Below, one piece after another: positions 17,699-27,395 of a stretch of 64,000 nt of DNA. The notes below the pieces were generated by a model. It was not told where the DNA came from. It saw only the letters and a list, made by a program, of their open reading frames with translations, and ran no database searches. This stretch comes from AP-15 sp963832875 (GTDB lineage: Bacteria; Pseudomonadota; Alphaproteobacteria; ATCC43930; CGMCC-115725). The translations under genes and the position numbers were made by a program. Where the stretch lies: NCBI GenBank assembly GCA_963832875.1, contig CAWHWB010000002.1, forward strand, positions 186,001-250,000, written 5' to 3'. How positions within the stretch are numbered: position 1 is the first letter of the stretch; each line of letters begins with the position of its first letter.

Positions 17699-19717
17699 AT
17701 GCGAAATCGACGTCCGTGCCGCGCCTCCGCGCGCTGGCGTTTCAGATTGCTGAGCAGCGTCGCGATCTATGCCATGACGATCAACACGATGGCGCCGCTC
17801 GCCGCTCTCGCCGCCGATACGGGCGCCAACGACGGCAATACGACGACGCCGATCAAACACATCATCGTCATCATCGGCGAAAACCGCACCTTCGATCACG
17901 TGTTTGCGACCTACAAGCCGGTCAACAAAGGCGAAAGCGTGTTGAACCTGCTGTCGGAGGGCATCGTCAACGCCGACGGCACGCCGGGACCGAACTACGC
18001 GAAAGTGCCTCAGGTTACCGCGCAGGACCGGGCGCCCAACCCCTACCTGCTGAGCCCGCCCGGACAGACCCCATACAAGACGTTGCCGCCGCCATTGGCC
18101 AGCGGCGGGTATACCAACGGGCAGCCGCCATTTTCGACAGTAGCGGCGGCGCTCACCTACGAGAACGGGCTGCCGCTCGGTTACTACAAATATCTGACGA
18201 GCGGTGCGGTACCCGCCTCGATCCTCGGTAAGCCGGACATTCGGATTTTTTACGATGGCAAGAACGTCAATGCGCTGCCGCCGGGTCCATACCAGCTGAC
18301 GCCCGGCGTCGGCTACGATGACTACGCCGAAAGCCCGGTGCATCGCTTTTACCAGATGCGGCAGCAGCTCAACTGCACCGCCGCCGCAGGCTGCCAGAGC
18401 ACGCTGTTCCCGTGGGTCGAGGCGACCGTCGGCGCCGGCAGCAACGGCAAGCCGCCGCCGGCCGGCTTTACCTATGAAGAGGGCGCGACCTCGATGGGCT
18501 TTTACAACGTCCAGCAAGGGGACTGGCCGTATTTCAAGAGTCTCGCCGACACCTATTCGATGAGCGACAACTATCATCAGGCTGTCGCCGGCGGGACCGG
18601 CGCCAACCACATCATGCTCGGCACCGGCGACGCGATCTGGTTCAGCGACGGCCACGGCAAGCCCCTAACCCCACCGCACAACATGACGGTGGCCGCCAGA
18701 AGCCCGAACGCCGGGGTTGTCGACGAGGTCGAAAATCCCAATCCGTTGAAGGGGACCAACAACTGGTATACCGAAGACGGCTATGGCGGCGGTTCCTACG
18801 GCTCGCCTTCCTATGGCGGCGGCAGCTACAGCGATTGCGCGGCTACTTCGCAGCCGGGCGTCAAAACCATTGTCGCCTATCTGGACGCGAACAAGGTGAA
18901 GTCGAATTGCCAAGCCGAGCATTATTATCTGCTCAACAACTACAATCCCGGTTATTACGGGGACGGCACCAGCGCTTATGCCGATATCAAGAACCCGCTG
19001 AACACCGCGTTCACCGTTCCGCCGTCGAGCGTCCCGAATATAGGCGATGCACTGCTAAAAAAGAACATCACGTTCGCCTATTTCGGCGACCAGTTCGACG
19101 CCTACCTCGCTGATCCTTACGACAACTACGTCACGCCCGACAATCAATACTGCAATATCTGCAACTTTTTCCAGTATTCGACCTCAATCATGACCAACGC
19201 GCCGGTACGGAACATGGCGCTGCGGGATACGCTCGATCTTTACGCCGACTTGGCGAGCGGCAAGTTGCCCGCTGTGTCGTTCGTCAAGCCGAGCGGCTAT
19301 CTCGACGGCCATCCGGGATCGTCAAAGCCCGACCTCCTCGAAGGTTTCGTCAAAAAGATCGTCAACCTGACAAAAGCAAACAGCACGCTTTGGGGCAACA
19401 CGGCGATCTTCATCACCATGGACGAAGGTGGCGGGTATTACGATTCGGGTTATGTGCAGCCGCTCGACTATTTCGGTGATGGAACACGGATTCCGATGAT
19501 CGTGGTGTCTAAATACAGCGCGGGCGGGAACATCTCGCATACCTACACCGACCACGTCTCGGTCTTGAAGTTCATCGAGGCGAACTGGAACGTCCCGCCG
19601 ATCACCAACCGCAGCCGCGACAACCTGCCGAACCCGGTCGCCGGCGCGGACCCCTACAAGCCAGCCAACGTGCCGGCGATCGGCAATCTGATGGACCTCT
19701 TCAACTTCAAATCGTGA
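17699..19717 (+). CDS. Phospholipase C / acid phosphatase family phosphoesterase, secreted
   Basis: The start at 17699 follows GAGGGGA and gives a long basic N-terminus with a Sec-type signal (VAIYAMTINTMAPLAALA). The 672-residue product carries the family signature HIIVIIGENRTFDHVF near residue 59, a GGTGANHIML segment, and metal-binding ITMDEGGGYYDSG and YTDHVSVLKF motifs. These enzymes hydrolyse phosphoesters, such as phospholipids or phosphomonoesters, outside the cytoplasm. A glycine/tyrosine-rich insertion (YGGGSYGSPSYGGGSYSD) lies in the middle. A strong terminator follows. Confidence 0.87.
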   Translation: MRNRRPCRASARWRFRLLSSVAIYAMTINTMAPLAALAADTGANDGNTTTPIKHIIVIIGENRTFDHVFATYKPVNKGESVLNLLSEGIVNADGTPGPNYAKVPQVTAQDRAPNPYLLSPPGQTPYKTLPPPLASGGYTNGQPPFSTVAAALTYENGLPLGYYKYLTSGAVPASILGKPDIRIFYDGKNVNALPPGPYQLTPGVGYDDYAESPVHRFYQMRQQLNCTAAAGCQSTLFPWVEATVGAGSNGKPPPAGFTYEEGATSMGFYNVQQGDWPYFKSLADTYSMSDNYHQAVAGGTGANHIMLGTGDAIWFSDGHGKPLTPPHNMTVAARSPNAGVVDEVENPNPLKGTNNWYTEDGYGGGSYGSPSYGGGSYSDCAATSQPGVKTIVAYLDANKVKSNCQAEHYYLLNNYNPGYYGDGTSAYADIKNPLNTAFTVPPSSVPNIGDALLKKNITFAYFGDQFDAYLADPYDNYVTPDNQYCNICNFFQYSTSIMTNAPVRNMALRDTLDLYADLASGKLPAVSFVKPSGYLDGHPGSSKPDLLEGFVKKIVNLTKANSTLWGNTAIFITMDEGGGYYDSGYVQPLDYFGDGTRIPMIVVSKYSAGGNISHTYTDHVSVLKFIEANWNVPPITNRSRDNLPNPVAGADPYKPANVPAIGNLMDLFNFKS

Positions 19718-19765
19718 TTAGCGGCCGAGGAGAAGACAATCACGCCGAACTGATCGCATGCCTCG

Positions 19766-19796
19766 CGCCGGTCCCGTTCGCAGGACCGGCGTTTTT
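19766..19796 (+). terminator. Rho-independent terminator after the phosphoesterase
   Basis: A nine-base perfect stem (CGCCGGTCC / GGACCGGCG) with an eight-base loop is followed by TTTTT. It lies 49 bases after the phosphoesterase stop and just before the end of the convergent CoA-transferase gene. Confidence 0.9.
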
Positions 19797-19799
19797 CTG

Positions 19800-21002
19800 T
19801 CAGCCTATGATCCCAGCCGCGCGCATCGCGCCGATTTCAGCTTCGGGATAGCCGGCTTCGCGCAATATCTCGTCGCTGTGCTGGCCCACAATGGGGGCGG
19901 GACGAGGCGGGATTTTTTCCTGCCCGGCGATCCACAGGGGGCTATTGATCGTCAGCGAGCTGCCGTCGGTAAACGGCACCAGGGCTTCGCTGGCGAGGAT
20001 CTGGGCATCCTCGTGGATCTCGTCCATGTCGGCGACGATGCCGAAAATCAGCCCGGCGTCATCGAGAATGCGGCGCCATTCGGCCTGGTCGCGGGTAGCG
20101 AAAATGTCGTCGAGGATCGGGATCAGCAGCCGGGCATTGGCCTCGCGCGAGGCCGCGGTCGCATAGCGTGGATGGTCGAGCGCCTCCGATCGCATGCACG
20201 CCTTGAACTTGACCCAGCGCCATTCGTCGGCGGCGATCGACAGCAGCAGCCAGCGATTGTCGCGGCAGCGGTAGTGGATCCTGAGCGCGTTGACCCCGCG
20301 CTCGCGCGGCGGTTGCGGCACCACCTTTTCGCCGCACAAGGCCGCCTGCACCGAGCAGCCATTGGCCCATAGCCCGTTGGCCAGCAGGGACGAGCCGACA
20401 TAGGCGCCCTTGCCGGTGCGCTCGCGCTGATAGAGTGCGGTGACGATGGCGCCATAGGTGCCCATCGCCGAGGGGTGGTCGCCCATACCCGGCAAGGACC
20501 GTGCCGGCGCCGCCTCCTCACCGGCGCGCACCAAATGCATCAAGCCCGAGCGCGCCCACCACGCGGTCGCGTCGAAGCCTGGCTTGTCGGCCTCGGGGCC
20601 GGTCTCGCCATAGCCGGTGAACGAGGCATAGATCAGCCGAGGGTTCAGCGGCGCCAGCTCCTCATAGGTGATCCCGAGTCGGCGGCGCACCGGCGGCGGA
20701 TAGTTGGTGATGAACACATCGGCCGCGGCGACGAGGCGGCAGAGCACCTCTTGGCCAGCCGGCAGTCGCAGGTCGAGCGCCAGGCTCTTCTTGTTCCGTC
20801 CGTCGAGAACAAAACCGGGGTTGCCCTCGAGCCCCAGCCCGATCGGCGGTGTTGCTCGACGACGGTAGGGATCGCCAACCCCCGGCGGCTCGATCTTGAT
20901 CACCGCCGCGCCGAAATCCGACATCACCGTCGCCGCCGCCGGGCCGGCGATAAAGCTGGCGCAGTCGATCACCTTTAAGCCGTCGAAGACGAGCTCACTC
21001 AT
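19800..21002 (-). CDS. Family III (CaiB/BaiF) acyl-CoA transferase
   Basis: Starting at MSELVFDGLKVIDCASF (ATG at 21002, GAGAGG upstream) this is a 400-residue family III CoA-transferase. It has the DFGAAVIKIEPPG motif, the DLR(L)PAG segment, and the conserved catalytic aspartate in KPGFDATAWW, followed by MGDHPSAMGTYGAI. Such enzymes move CoA between acyl carriers during carboxylic-acid catabolism. No dedicated partner gene is adjacent. The in-frame upstream extension lacks conservation and was dropped. Confidence 0.9.
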   Translation of the reverse strand: MSELVFDGLKVIDCASFIAGPAAATVMSDFGAAVIKIEPPGVGDPYRRRATPPIGLGLEGNPGFVLDGRNKKSLALDLRLPAGQEVLCRLVAAADVFITNYPPPVRRRLGITYEELAPLNPRLIYASFTGYGETGPEADKPGFDATAWWARSGLMHLVRAGEEAAPARSLPGMGDHPSAMGTYGAIVTALYQRERTGKGAYVGSSLLANGLWANGCSVQAALCGEKVVPQPPRERGVNALRIHYRCRDNRWLLLSIAADEWRWVKFKACMRSEALDHPRYATAASREANARLLIPILDDIFATRDQAEWRRILDDAGLIFGIVADMDEIHEDAQILASEALVPFTDGSSLTINSPLWIAGQEKIPPRPAPIVGQHSDEILREAGYPEAEIGAMRAAGIIG

Positions 21003-21126
21003 CGCTGGTTGCCTCTCGCGAATTGCCGGCTCCGAGCGAGCCCCGGCTGAGGAATCTTTATAGGCCGGCATCGTGAGCCGGCCATCGATTTCCGCGGTGA
21101 GCCGCGAGCCGGGGTGAGGGTGTGGC

Positions 21127-22179
21127 CTACGCCGAGGCGGGTTCGCGGCGCCAGCTCAGCACCTTTGAAAAATAGGCAGGGCAGCGTTCGGCCGGGGTGA
21201 AGCCGGGGCTCACCAGTCGGTTGAAATCCTCGCGCAGATAACTCGCGTAATAGGGCTCGTGGAACCCGGCGGGGAACGATTCCAGCATCGCGTCAAAATC
21301 GGGCTCGTCGCCGGTTTGCAGTGAATTGACCAGGATCAGGGTTCCGCCCGGTTTCAGCACTCGTCGGATCTCACCGACCACCGCCCGGCGAATGCGCGGC
21401 GGCAGCTCGTGAAACAGATAGACGCAGGTGATAATATCGAACTCGGTGTCAGCAAACGGCATCGCCTCGGCCAAGCCCTGAGTGAGGCGGGTGCGCGACC
21501 AGGGTGCGAGCTCGCGCCGGGCCACCGCCAAATAGTACGGCGACAGGTCGAGCCCAGTTACGTGCAGCCGCGGCCAGTTCGCCTTCACTTCACGCAGAAA
21601 GCTGCCGGTCCCGCAGGCGAGGTCGAGGAGCCGGGCGCGGTCGCGCCGATCGGCGGAAAATCCGGCGAGCGCGCATTTGAGCGGCACCAGGGCTTGACGC
21701 CGCATCGCCGCGGCGCCGCCGCCGAACAGCACCTCGACCTGATGGTCGTAACGCGCAGCCGACGCGTCACTCAGATAGCCGTCGCTCTGAAAATGAAATT
21801 TCTGCAGGTAGTAGCGCGGGTAATTGCCAGGGGGCGGTTCGTGCAGCAGCCGCTCGCGGGGAGCGCTGTGCCGCCTTTCGTCGACGGCCGCGAGGTCGCC
21901 GAAAAAATCGAGGGCGCGGCGCAGCGCGGCGACCGGGCTGCCGGGGCTGTCCGCCGGGGCCGCATAGTATCCAGCCTCGATGTTGCGCCAGTCCTGCTCG
22001 ATCAATGCCCGCAAATCGGCAAGGATGCGCCGCCGGTCCGGCATCGGCCGCCCGCGCAGCGCCTCCGGCAGCGGCACCGGGCGGCTGAGCCGCGCGGCCA
22101 GGATTTTCTGGCCGAAAAACCAGCCGATGCGAGCGGCCTGCGCGGCATCGTAGGCGAGCTTATCGAAAGCGCTTGGCAT
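21127..22179 (-). CDS. Class I SAM-dependent methyltransferase
   Basis: The 350-residue protein has an N-terminal extension of ~180 residues, then a Rossmann methyltransferase domain. This has motif I LLDLACGTGSFLREV, an acidic residue in GLDLSPYYLAVA, FDIITCVYLFHELP (motif post-I/II), and VLKPGGTLILVNS. The substrate is unknown; the long N-terminal part is typical of a conserved proteobacterial subgroup. The ATG at 22179 was preferred over a TTG 17 codons upstream. It is divergent from nadA. Confidence 0.85.
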   Translation of the reverse strand: MPSAFDKLAYDAAQAARIGWFFGQKILAARLSRPVPLPEALRGRPMPDRRRILADLRALIEQDWRNIEAGYYAAPADSPGSPVAALRRALDFFGDLAAVDERRHSAPRERLLHEPPPGNYPRYYLQKFHFQSDGYLSDASAARYDHQVEVLFGGGAAAMRRQALVPLKCALAGFSADRRDRARLLDLACGTGSFLREVKANWPRLHVTGLDLSPYYLAVARRELAPWSRTRLTQGLAEAMPFADTEFDIITCVYLFHELPPRIRRAVVGEIRRVLKPGGTLILVNSLQTGDEPDFDAMLESFPAGFHEPYYASYLREDFNRLVSPGFTPAERCPAYFSKVLSWRREPASA

Positions 22180-22282
22180 GGCACCACCAATTGCTGCGAC
22201 GACGCGGTTTTGCAAGAGGCTGCTCGACAAGGGTTTGCTGTCCGGCCCGCGGGCCGCGGCCCGCGATCGACAAAAGGGGATC

Positions 22283-22310
22283 TTGACACTTCTGCGATGG
22301 GGCTTATCCT
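22283..22310 (+). promoter_or_regulatory. Candidate sigma70-type promoter of nadA
   Basis: TTGACA at 22283-22288 and TATCCT at 22305-22310 are separated by 16 bases. The -10 overlaps the upstream operator-like sequence (22306-22322). It reads toward nadA. Confidence 0.55.
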
Positions 22311-22322
22311 CATATGCAGCAT
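22306..22322. promoter_or_regulatory. Upstream operator-like sequence, related to the nadA-proximal palindrome
   Basis: Read on the minus strand this is ATGCTGCATATGAGGAT, which matches 13 of 17 positions of the proximal palindrome ATGCTCATTATGAGTAT at 22368-22384. It overlaps the predicted -10 element, the position expected for a repressor site. Confidence 0.45.
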
Positions 22323-22330
22323 AACCGGAG

Positions 22331-22354
22331 GCCGGGCGAATTTGCCCGGCTTTT
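22331..22354 (+). terminator. Terminator-like hairpin in the nadA leader
   Basis: GCCGGGC and GCCCGGC form a perfect seven-base stem with loop GAATTT, followed by TTTT. It lies between the predicted promoter and nadA. The upstream gene points the other way, so this is not its terminator; it may attenuate nadA transcription. Confidence 0.6.
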
Positions 22355-22367
22355 CTGGAGCCGATAA

Positions 22368-22384
22368 ATGCTCATTATGAGTAT
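22368..22384. promoter_or_regulatory. Operator-like palindrome just before the nadA ribosome-binding site
   Basis: ATGCTCAT and ATGAGTAT flank a single T, matching as inverted repeats at seven of eight positions. The ribosome-binding site AAAGGAG follows at once. Alphaproteobacterial nad operons are often controlled by the repressor NadQ, and the site would suit such a factor, but the regulator is not in this window. Confidence 0.6.
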
Positions 22385-22397
22385 AAAGGAGAAAACG

Positions 22398-23396
22398 ATG
22401 CTGGAGACTGCACCCTCGACCGTCACGGCGACGATGCCGCTGCCCGAGATCTACCGGCGCGTGGCGCGGCACATCCCGCCCTTCGAATGGCCGGTCCTGG
22501 CTGACGACGTCGCCGCCATCCTGCGGCTGAAAGAGGAACGCAACGCGGTCGTGCTGGCGCACAACTACCAGACGCCGGACATTTTCCACACAGTGGCCGA
22601 CATCGTCGGCGACAGCTTGGCCCTGGCGCGCGAGGCGGCGCGCACGGATGCGCAGGTCATCGTGCTGGCCGGCGTCCATTTCATGGCCGAGACCGCCAAG
22701 CTCCTAAACCCGGAAAAAACCGTGCTGATCCCCGATCTCAAGGCCGGTTGCTCGCTCGCCGCGTCGATCACCGCAGCCGACATTAGGCTGATGCGCGAGC
22801 GCCACCCGGGGGTGCCGATCGTCACCTATGTCAACACCTCGGCCGCGGTGAAGGCCGAATCCGATATCTGCTGCACCTCGGGCAACGCCAAAAAGATTGT
22901 CGAGGGGCTGGGCGCCAAACGGGTGATCATGCTGCCCGACGAGTACCTGGCGCGCAACGTCGCGGCCCAGACCACGGTCGAGATCATCGCCTGGAAAGGC
23001 CATTGCGAGGTGCATGAGCGCTTTACTCCCGAGGACGTCCGCAGCGTGCGCGAGAGCCATCCCGGGGTCATCGTGCTGGCCCATCCGGAATGCCCGCCCG
23101 AGGTCGTCGCCGAATGCGATTTCACCGGCTCGACCGCTGCCATGGCGGATTACGTGGGCCGCGAGCGGCCGACTCGCGTCGTGCTGCTGACCGAATGCTC
23201 GATGAGCGACAATGTGGCCCTGCAATATCCCGAGCTCGATTTTGTGCGGCCGTGCAATCTGTGCCCGCACATGAAGCGGATCACGCTGCCGAAGATCCGC
23301 TGCGCGCTCGAAACCATGACCCATGAGGTGACGGTCGATCCCGCGATCGCCGCCCGGGCGCGCCAGGCGGTCGAGCGCATGCTGGCGTTCGGCTGA
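22398..23396 (+). CDS. nadA: Quinolinate synthase
   Basis: The 332-residue enzyme starts MLETAPSTV after AAAGGAG. It shows NadA hallmarks: VVLAHNYQ near residue 51, IVLAGVHFMAETAKLLNP, PDLKAGCSLA, YVNTSAAVKAESDICCTSGN, HPECPPEVVAECDFTGST, and PCNLCPHMKRI. The three conserved cysteines that bind the [4Fe-4S] cluster are in KAGCS, HPECPP and PCNLCPHM. It condenses iminoaspartate with dihydroxyacetone phosphate to quinolinate in de novo NAD synthesis. nadB and nadC are not adjacent downstream. The leader appears regulated (see sites at 22283-22384). Confidence 0.95.
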   Translation: MLETAPSTVTATMPLPEIYRRVARHIPPFEWPVLADDVAAILRLKEERNAVVLAHNYQTPDIFHTVADIVGDSLALAREAARTDAQVIVLAGVHFMAETAKLLNPEKTVLIPDLKAGCSLAASITAADIRLMRERHPGVPIVTYVNTSAAVKAESDICCTSGNAKKIVEGLGAKRVIMLPDEYLARNVAAQTTVEIIAWKGHCEVHERFTPEDVRSVRESHPGVIVLAHPECPPEVVAECDFTGSTAAMADYVGRERPTRVVLLTECSMSDNVALQYPELDFVRPCNLCPHMKRITLPKIRCALETMTHEVTVDPAIAARARQAVERMLAFG

Positions 23397-23563
23397 CGAC
23401 CCGCCGGGGTGCTCGGAACACCCGTCGACCTACCCGCGGTTGTTTTGGTCCGGCCTTGCGTCGGGCCGAGCCCGCTCGCGAATGATCGGGCGACAGTGAA
23501 ATACCTCTCGCGGGTGGGTGCGCCCGGCTGTAATCAGCGTCCATCCAATGCGGGAAGCGGAAG

Positions 23564-24403
23564 ATGACCGAGGCTTACGATACCGAATGGCGCGCCCGCT
23601 TCGGCGATGATGCCGAGCCGCCGGAAGCTTCTCTCGACCTACCGTGGCTGCGTCAGGTGCTGCTGCGGCGCACGCACCGTCGCTACGCCCTGCGCCCGGT
23701 TCCCCAATCATTGCTGCGCCTGCTGCTTGGCGTCGCGTTCTCGGCTTCGTCGAAGTCAGATTTCCAGCAGGTTTCGGTCGTCCGGGTCGCCGATCGTAGC
23801 CGGCGCGACCGCTTGGCCGCTCTCGTCCCCGAAATGCCGTGGATCGGCAACGCGCCGGTTTTCCTGGTGTTTTGCGGCGATGCTCGCCGGCTCGAGCGGG
23901 TTGGCGAATTGCGCGGGCATCAGCAGGACAATGGCCGGCTCGAGGGATTCTTCAACGCTGCGATCGATGCGGCGCTCGTGATGCAGAGCTTCATCCTGGC
24001 CACCGAGACCGCCGGCCTCGGCTGCTGCCCGATCAGCGTGATCCGCAATCACGCCGTCGCCGTCGCCGAAATCTTGGAATTGCCGGACAAGGTCTTTCCG
24101 GTGGCCGGGCTGTGCGTCGGCTACCCAGCCGCGCAGGGTTATGTCAGCATGCGGCTGCCGCTCGCGGTCAGCGTGCATACCGATTTCTACGACGATCACG
24201 GTCTTGCCGCCGAAATCGACAACTACGACCACCAGCGCGCCGGCCGCCATGCGACCCCACGCGAGCAGCAGCGCGCGTCCGACGCGTTCGGCTACTCCGA
24301 CTTTTACGGCTGGTCGGAGGACAAGGCCCGCCAAGCCGCCGCTCAGCCCGAAGGCCAAACCTTCCCACCCTATCTGCGCGCCCGCGGCTTCACCTTCGAC
24401 TAG
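23564..24403 (+). CDS. Nitroreductase-family FMN oxidoreductase
   Basis: The 279-residue protein has the nitroreductase features: the RRTHRRYALRPVP N-terminal FMN-phosphate site near residue 35, a WIGNAPVFLVFCGD strand, AALVMQSFILATETAGLGCCPIS for FMN binding, and VAGLCVGYPA. The C-terminus is longer than in minimal members and has FYDDHGL and DFYGWSEDKARQ, as in NfsA-like/frp proteins. It probably reduces nitro or quinone substrates with NAD(P)H. It stands alone; a REP-like element follows. Confidence 0.87.
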   Translation: MTEAYDTEWRARFGDDAEPPEASLDLPWLRQVLLRRTHRRYALRPVPQSLLRLLLGVAFSASSKSDFQQVSVVRVADRSRRDRLAALVPEMPWIGNAPVFLVFCGDARRLERVGELRGHQQDNGRLEGFFNAAIDAALVMQSFILATETAGLGCCPISVIRNHAVAVAEILELPDKVFPVAGLCVGYPAAQGYVSMRLPLAVSVHTDFYDDHGLAAEIDNYDHQRAGRHATPREQQRASDAFGYSDFYGWSEDKARQAAAQPEGQTFPPYLRARGFTFD

Positions 24404-24432
24404 AGGAGCTGTTTCCGACCAGTTGGCGCGGA

Positions 24433-24499
24433 GTCATTGCGAAGAGCGGAGCGACGGGCAATCAGCGCCCCGCGATTGCTTCGCTTCGCTCGCAATGAC
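24433..24499. repeat. Dispersed REP-like inverted repeat, copy 2
   Basis: GTCATTGCGAAGAGCGGAGC and the matching TTCGCTCGCAATGAC end form a near-perfect palindrome between two convergent genes. The sequence type is shared with 11556-11645 and 29553-29634. Confidence 0.85.
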
Positions 24500-24537
24500 C
24501 GGTTCGATCTGATCGAAAGCGCTTCTAGGGTCGTCGG

Positions 24538-25513
24538 CTATCCGACCAGGACTGCCTTGCCGATGACGGCTCGGTCGATCAGCGCCTGCATCGGTTCGGC
24601 GGCCTCGGCGAGCGGATAGCGACGCCAGATCCGCGGCTTGAGCTTGCCCTCTGCGGCGAGGTTGAGCAGCGTCCGGGTGTTGGCGGCGGCGATTTCCGGA
24701 TGGTTCTCGTTGAGGCCGCCGATGCGCACGCCGATGGCTTCGACTCCCTTGATCAAGAGATAATTGGTGCGGGCCAATGCCGGGGCGCCGCCGAGAAAGC
24801 CGAGGATCAGGATACGTCCGCTCCAGGCGAGACAGCGCAGCGATTCCTCGAAAGTCGGGCCGTTGACCGGGTCGTAGATGATGTCGACGCCGCGGCCCTG
24901 GGTCAGCTCCATGACCCGGTCGCGGAACCCATCCCGATAAGGAATCGCATGATCGGCGCCCTCGTCGAGGCACGCCGCACGTTTTTCCTCGGTGCTGGCG
25001 GTGGCGATAACCGTGGCGCCGTAGAGTTTGGCGATCTGGATCGCCGGCAATCCGATGCCGCCGGCCGCACCGTGGATCAACACCCGGTCGCCCGCTTTGA
25101 GCCGGCCGCGCTGCAAGCAGCGCGTGATAGGCGGTAGCATAGGCGCCGCGAAACACCGCCGCCTCGTCGAGGCTCAGCCCCGCCGGCACCGGGTCGCAAT
25201 TCTCGGCGGCGGCGTTGGCCAATTCCGCGAAGGCGCCGAGCCGATGCCGGCTCATCACTTGGTCGCCGATCTTGAACCGGTTCACCTCGGGCCCGACCGC
25301 GACGATCTCGCCCGCTCCCTCATTGCCGGGGATGAACGGCGGCTCCGGCCGGAATTGATACTTTCCGGCCAGCATCAGCACGTCGACGTACTGGATGCCG
25401 CGTGACCGGATCCGCACCTGCACCTCGCCCGAGGCGGGCGGCGGCGGATCGGGCACCTCGCGCAAGGCCAGCACCTCGGGACCGCCAAACGCCTCGCACA
25501 GCACCGCCTTCAT
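24538..25513 (-). pseudogene. NAD(P)H:quinone oxidoreductase (zinc-less MDR family), one frameshift
   Basis: The start MKAVLCEAFGGPEVLALREV (ATG 25513) and GroES-like domain (PPFIPGNEGAGEIVAVG) are intact to HALL near 25115. There one extra base shifts the frame. The second frame resumes at once with QRGRLKAGDRVLIHGAAGG, the NADP-binding domain, and ends AVIGKAVLVG. Total length would be normal, about 325 residues. Quinone oxidoreductases reduce quinones or enoyl compounds. The single insertion (CTGCTTGCAG context) may be a sequencing error or a recent mutation. Confidence 0.85.
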
Positions 25514-25640
25514 CGCCCGCTCCCGGCTCGCTACCGACGGCGAAAGCTTGCCCCGAACCGGCGGCGCGGCGCCAGCGGGTTTCGCAGAGCGCTGCGAATT
25601 GAGGCATGCTGTGCGATGAAGCGAGCGGGGAGGGACGCCG

Positions 25641-26973
25641 ATGATCGATCGGACCGGTACCGGGGCTGCGGCCGCGGCGCCGCAGCAGCAGCCGACGCCG
25701 GCGCGGCAGTTGGGCCGGCTGTCGCTTTCAGGCCAGATCGCGGTATCGCTGTTGTGGTTCGCGCTGTTCGCCAACTGGCTGACCGTGGTGCCGGTCGTCA
25801 TTCCCGATCAGGTCGCGGCAATCCTCGGGCCCGACACGGCGGCCAAGGAGGGGATCAGCGGCACGATCCTCGGCATCGGCGCGTTGATGGCGCTGATCAT
25901 GGCGCCGCTGGCGGGAGCGTTGTCTGACCGAGTGCACAATGCGAAAGGGCGCCGACGCGCGTTTTTGATCAGCGGGATGGTCGGCAGCTGCATCGGCCTG
26001 GCGCTGCTTGTCCCGGCCGGTGCGGGCGGCAACATCCTGATCTACGCGCTCGCCATCGTGAACTTGCAGTTCTGGTGGAATTGGGCGTGCGGCCCCTATG
26101 CCGGTCTCATTCCCGATGTCGTGCCGTTGGGCGACCAGGCCAGGGCCAGCGCCTGGATGAACATCATGAGCATTCTCGGCACCTTCACCGGCAACGGCAT
26201 CGCGGTCTTGCTCTACGTCCACGGCCGCCCGGCCGCGGCGATCGCCGCACTGGTCGCGGTCAACCTCGTCTGCCTGGGGCTGACCTTGGCCGGCGTGCGC
26301 GAGCCGCCCGCTACCGGCATCGCCCGTCGCTTCGAACTCGGGCCGTTTCTGCGCTCGTTCTGGCTCAGCCCCGGCCTCCATCGCAACTTCTACCGGGTGC
26401 TGGTGACCCGGCTGTTCGCCAATCTCGGGGTATGGTCGGTCCTGACTTTTCTCTTGTTCTACCTGCGCGACGTGATCGGGGTCGCCGAGCCGGACAAGGT
26501 CCTGCCGATGCTGCTCGGGGCTCGGCGCGCTGCTGGGGATCCCGGCGAGCCTGATTGCCGCCCGGCTTGCCGAACGCTAGGGCATCGTTGCGGTCGTCAA
26601 GGCCACCAGCTGGATGATGGCCGCGGCGGCCGGGGCCTATGTGCTGATCGCGTTTCATCCGGGCATCGCCCTGACCGCGCCGGTGTTTCTCGTCTATTTC
26701 GCCGGCTGGGGTGCGTATCAGGCAATCGATTGGGCGTTGGCGCTGAGGGTGCTGCCGCACAGCGAAACCGCCGGCAAGGACATGGGCATCTGGCACGTCG
26801 CCCTGGTGCTGCCGCAGATCCTGGGTCCCGCCGTGACCGGCTGGATCATCACCGGCGCCAAGCTCGCGGTATCGGCGCGCTTTGCCTATGCGCTGGCCTT
26901 CGCGATCGCCGCGCTGTGGTTCAGCCTGTCGGCGCTCTTGGTCGCGCAGGTAAGGCTGCCGCGCCCGGCTTGA
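25641..26973 (+). pseudogene. MFS transporter with one frameshift and one in-frame stop
   Basis: The first ~290 codons encode MFS helices (LSGQIAVSLLWFALFANWL, LSDRVHNAKGRRRAF, WWNWACGPYAGLIPDVVP). A run of four G at 26517-26520 has one G too many. The next frame reads GLGALLGIPASLIAARLAER, then has TAG at 26578-26580, and continues with GIVAVVKATSWMMAAA to the last helices and the stop at 26971-26973. Two independent lesions support a true pseudogene. The substrate is unknown. Confidence 0.85.
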
Positions 26974-27052
26974 CCGCGGGTCGCGGCCGCGGAAACTTTT
27001 CCGGCGCCCAGGCGTGCCTCAATAAATGAGCCCCTGGACGAAGGGAGGCGAC

Positions 27053-27373
27053 GTGCGAACAATTATCCGGCCATTGATGGCCGCCATGTTCCTGTGCGCC
27101 GGCATCGGCATCGCGGCGGCGCAGACGCAAAACGGCGCGACTGGTGCTGCTCCCGACCACGGTCCCGCCGCGACGGGTCAGGTGCCGCAATCGGGTTCGA
27201 GCCCCGCGCCCGGTTCTCTGAGCCATGAGCTGAACCGCTCGGGCGGAATCATCCGGCCGCCCCCGACCCACGATCCGGGTGTCGTGTCGCCGCCGAACCA
27301 GGGGATCAGCCGCACCCCGGTCATCCCGCCGCCCGGCAGCCCTGGCGGCAATCCGAATGTGCAGCCGAAGTAG
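27053..27373 (+). CDS. Small exported proline/glycine-rich protein
   Basis: The GTG start at 27053 follows GGGAGG and gives 106 residues with a signal peptide (MRTIIRPLMAAMFLCAGIGI, cleavage near AAAQ). The mature part is low-complexity: PPPTHDPGVVSPP, then TPVIPPPGSPGGNPNVQPK. Similar small secreted proteins occur widely next to copper or other metal genes in alphaproteobacteria. It converges with the multicopper oxidase gene. Function is unknown. Confidence 0.6.
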   Translation: MRTIIRPLMAAMFLCAGIGIAAAQTQNGATGAAPDHGPAATGQVPQSGSSPAPGSLSHELNRSGGIIRPPPTHDPGVVSPPNQGISRTPVIPPPGSPGGNPNVQPK

Positions 27374-27395
27374 CCCTTGAGGCCGCCTCGGCCGG

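Noticed and set aside
22331..22384. Riboswitch in the nadA leader
   Set aside because: The leader is too short for a known NAD or other aptamer; only a hairpin and palindromes are seen, which fit repressor control or attenuation better.
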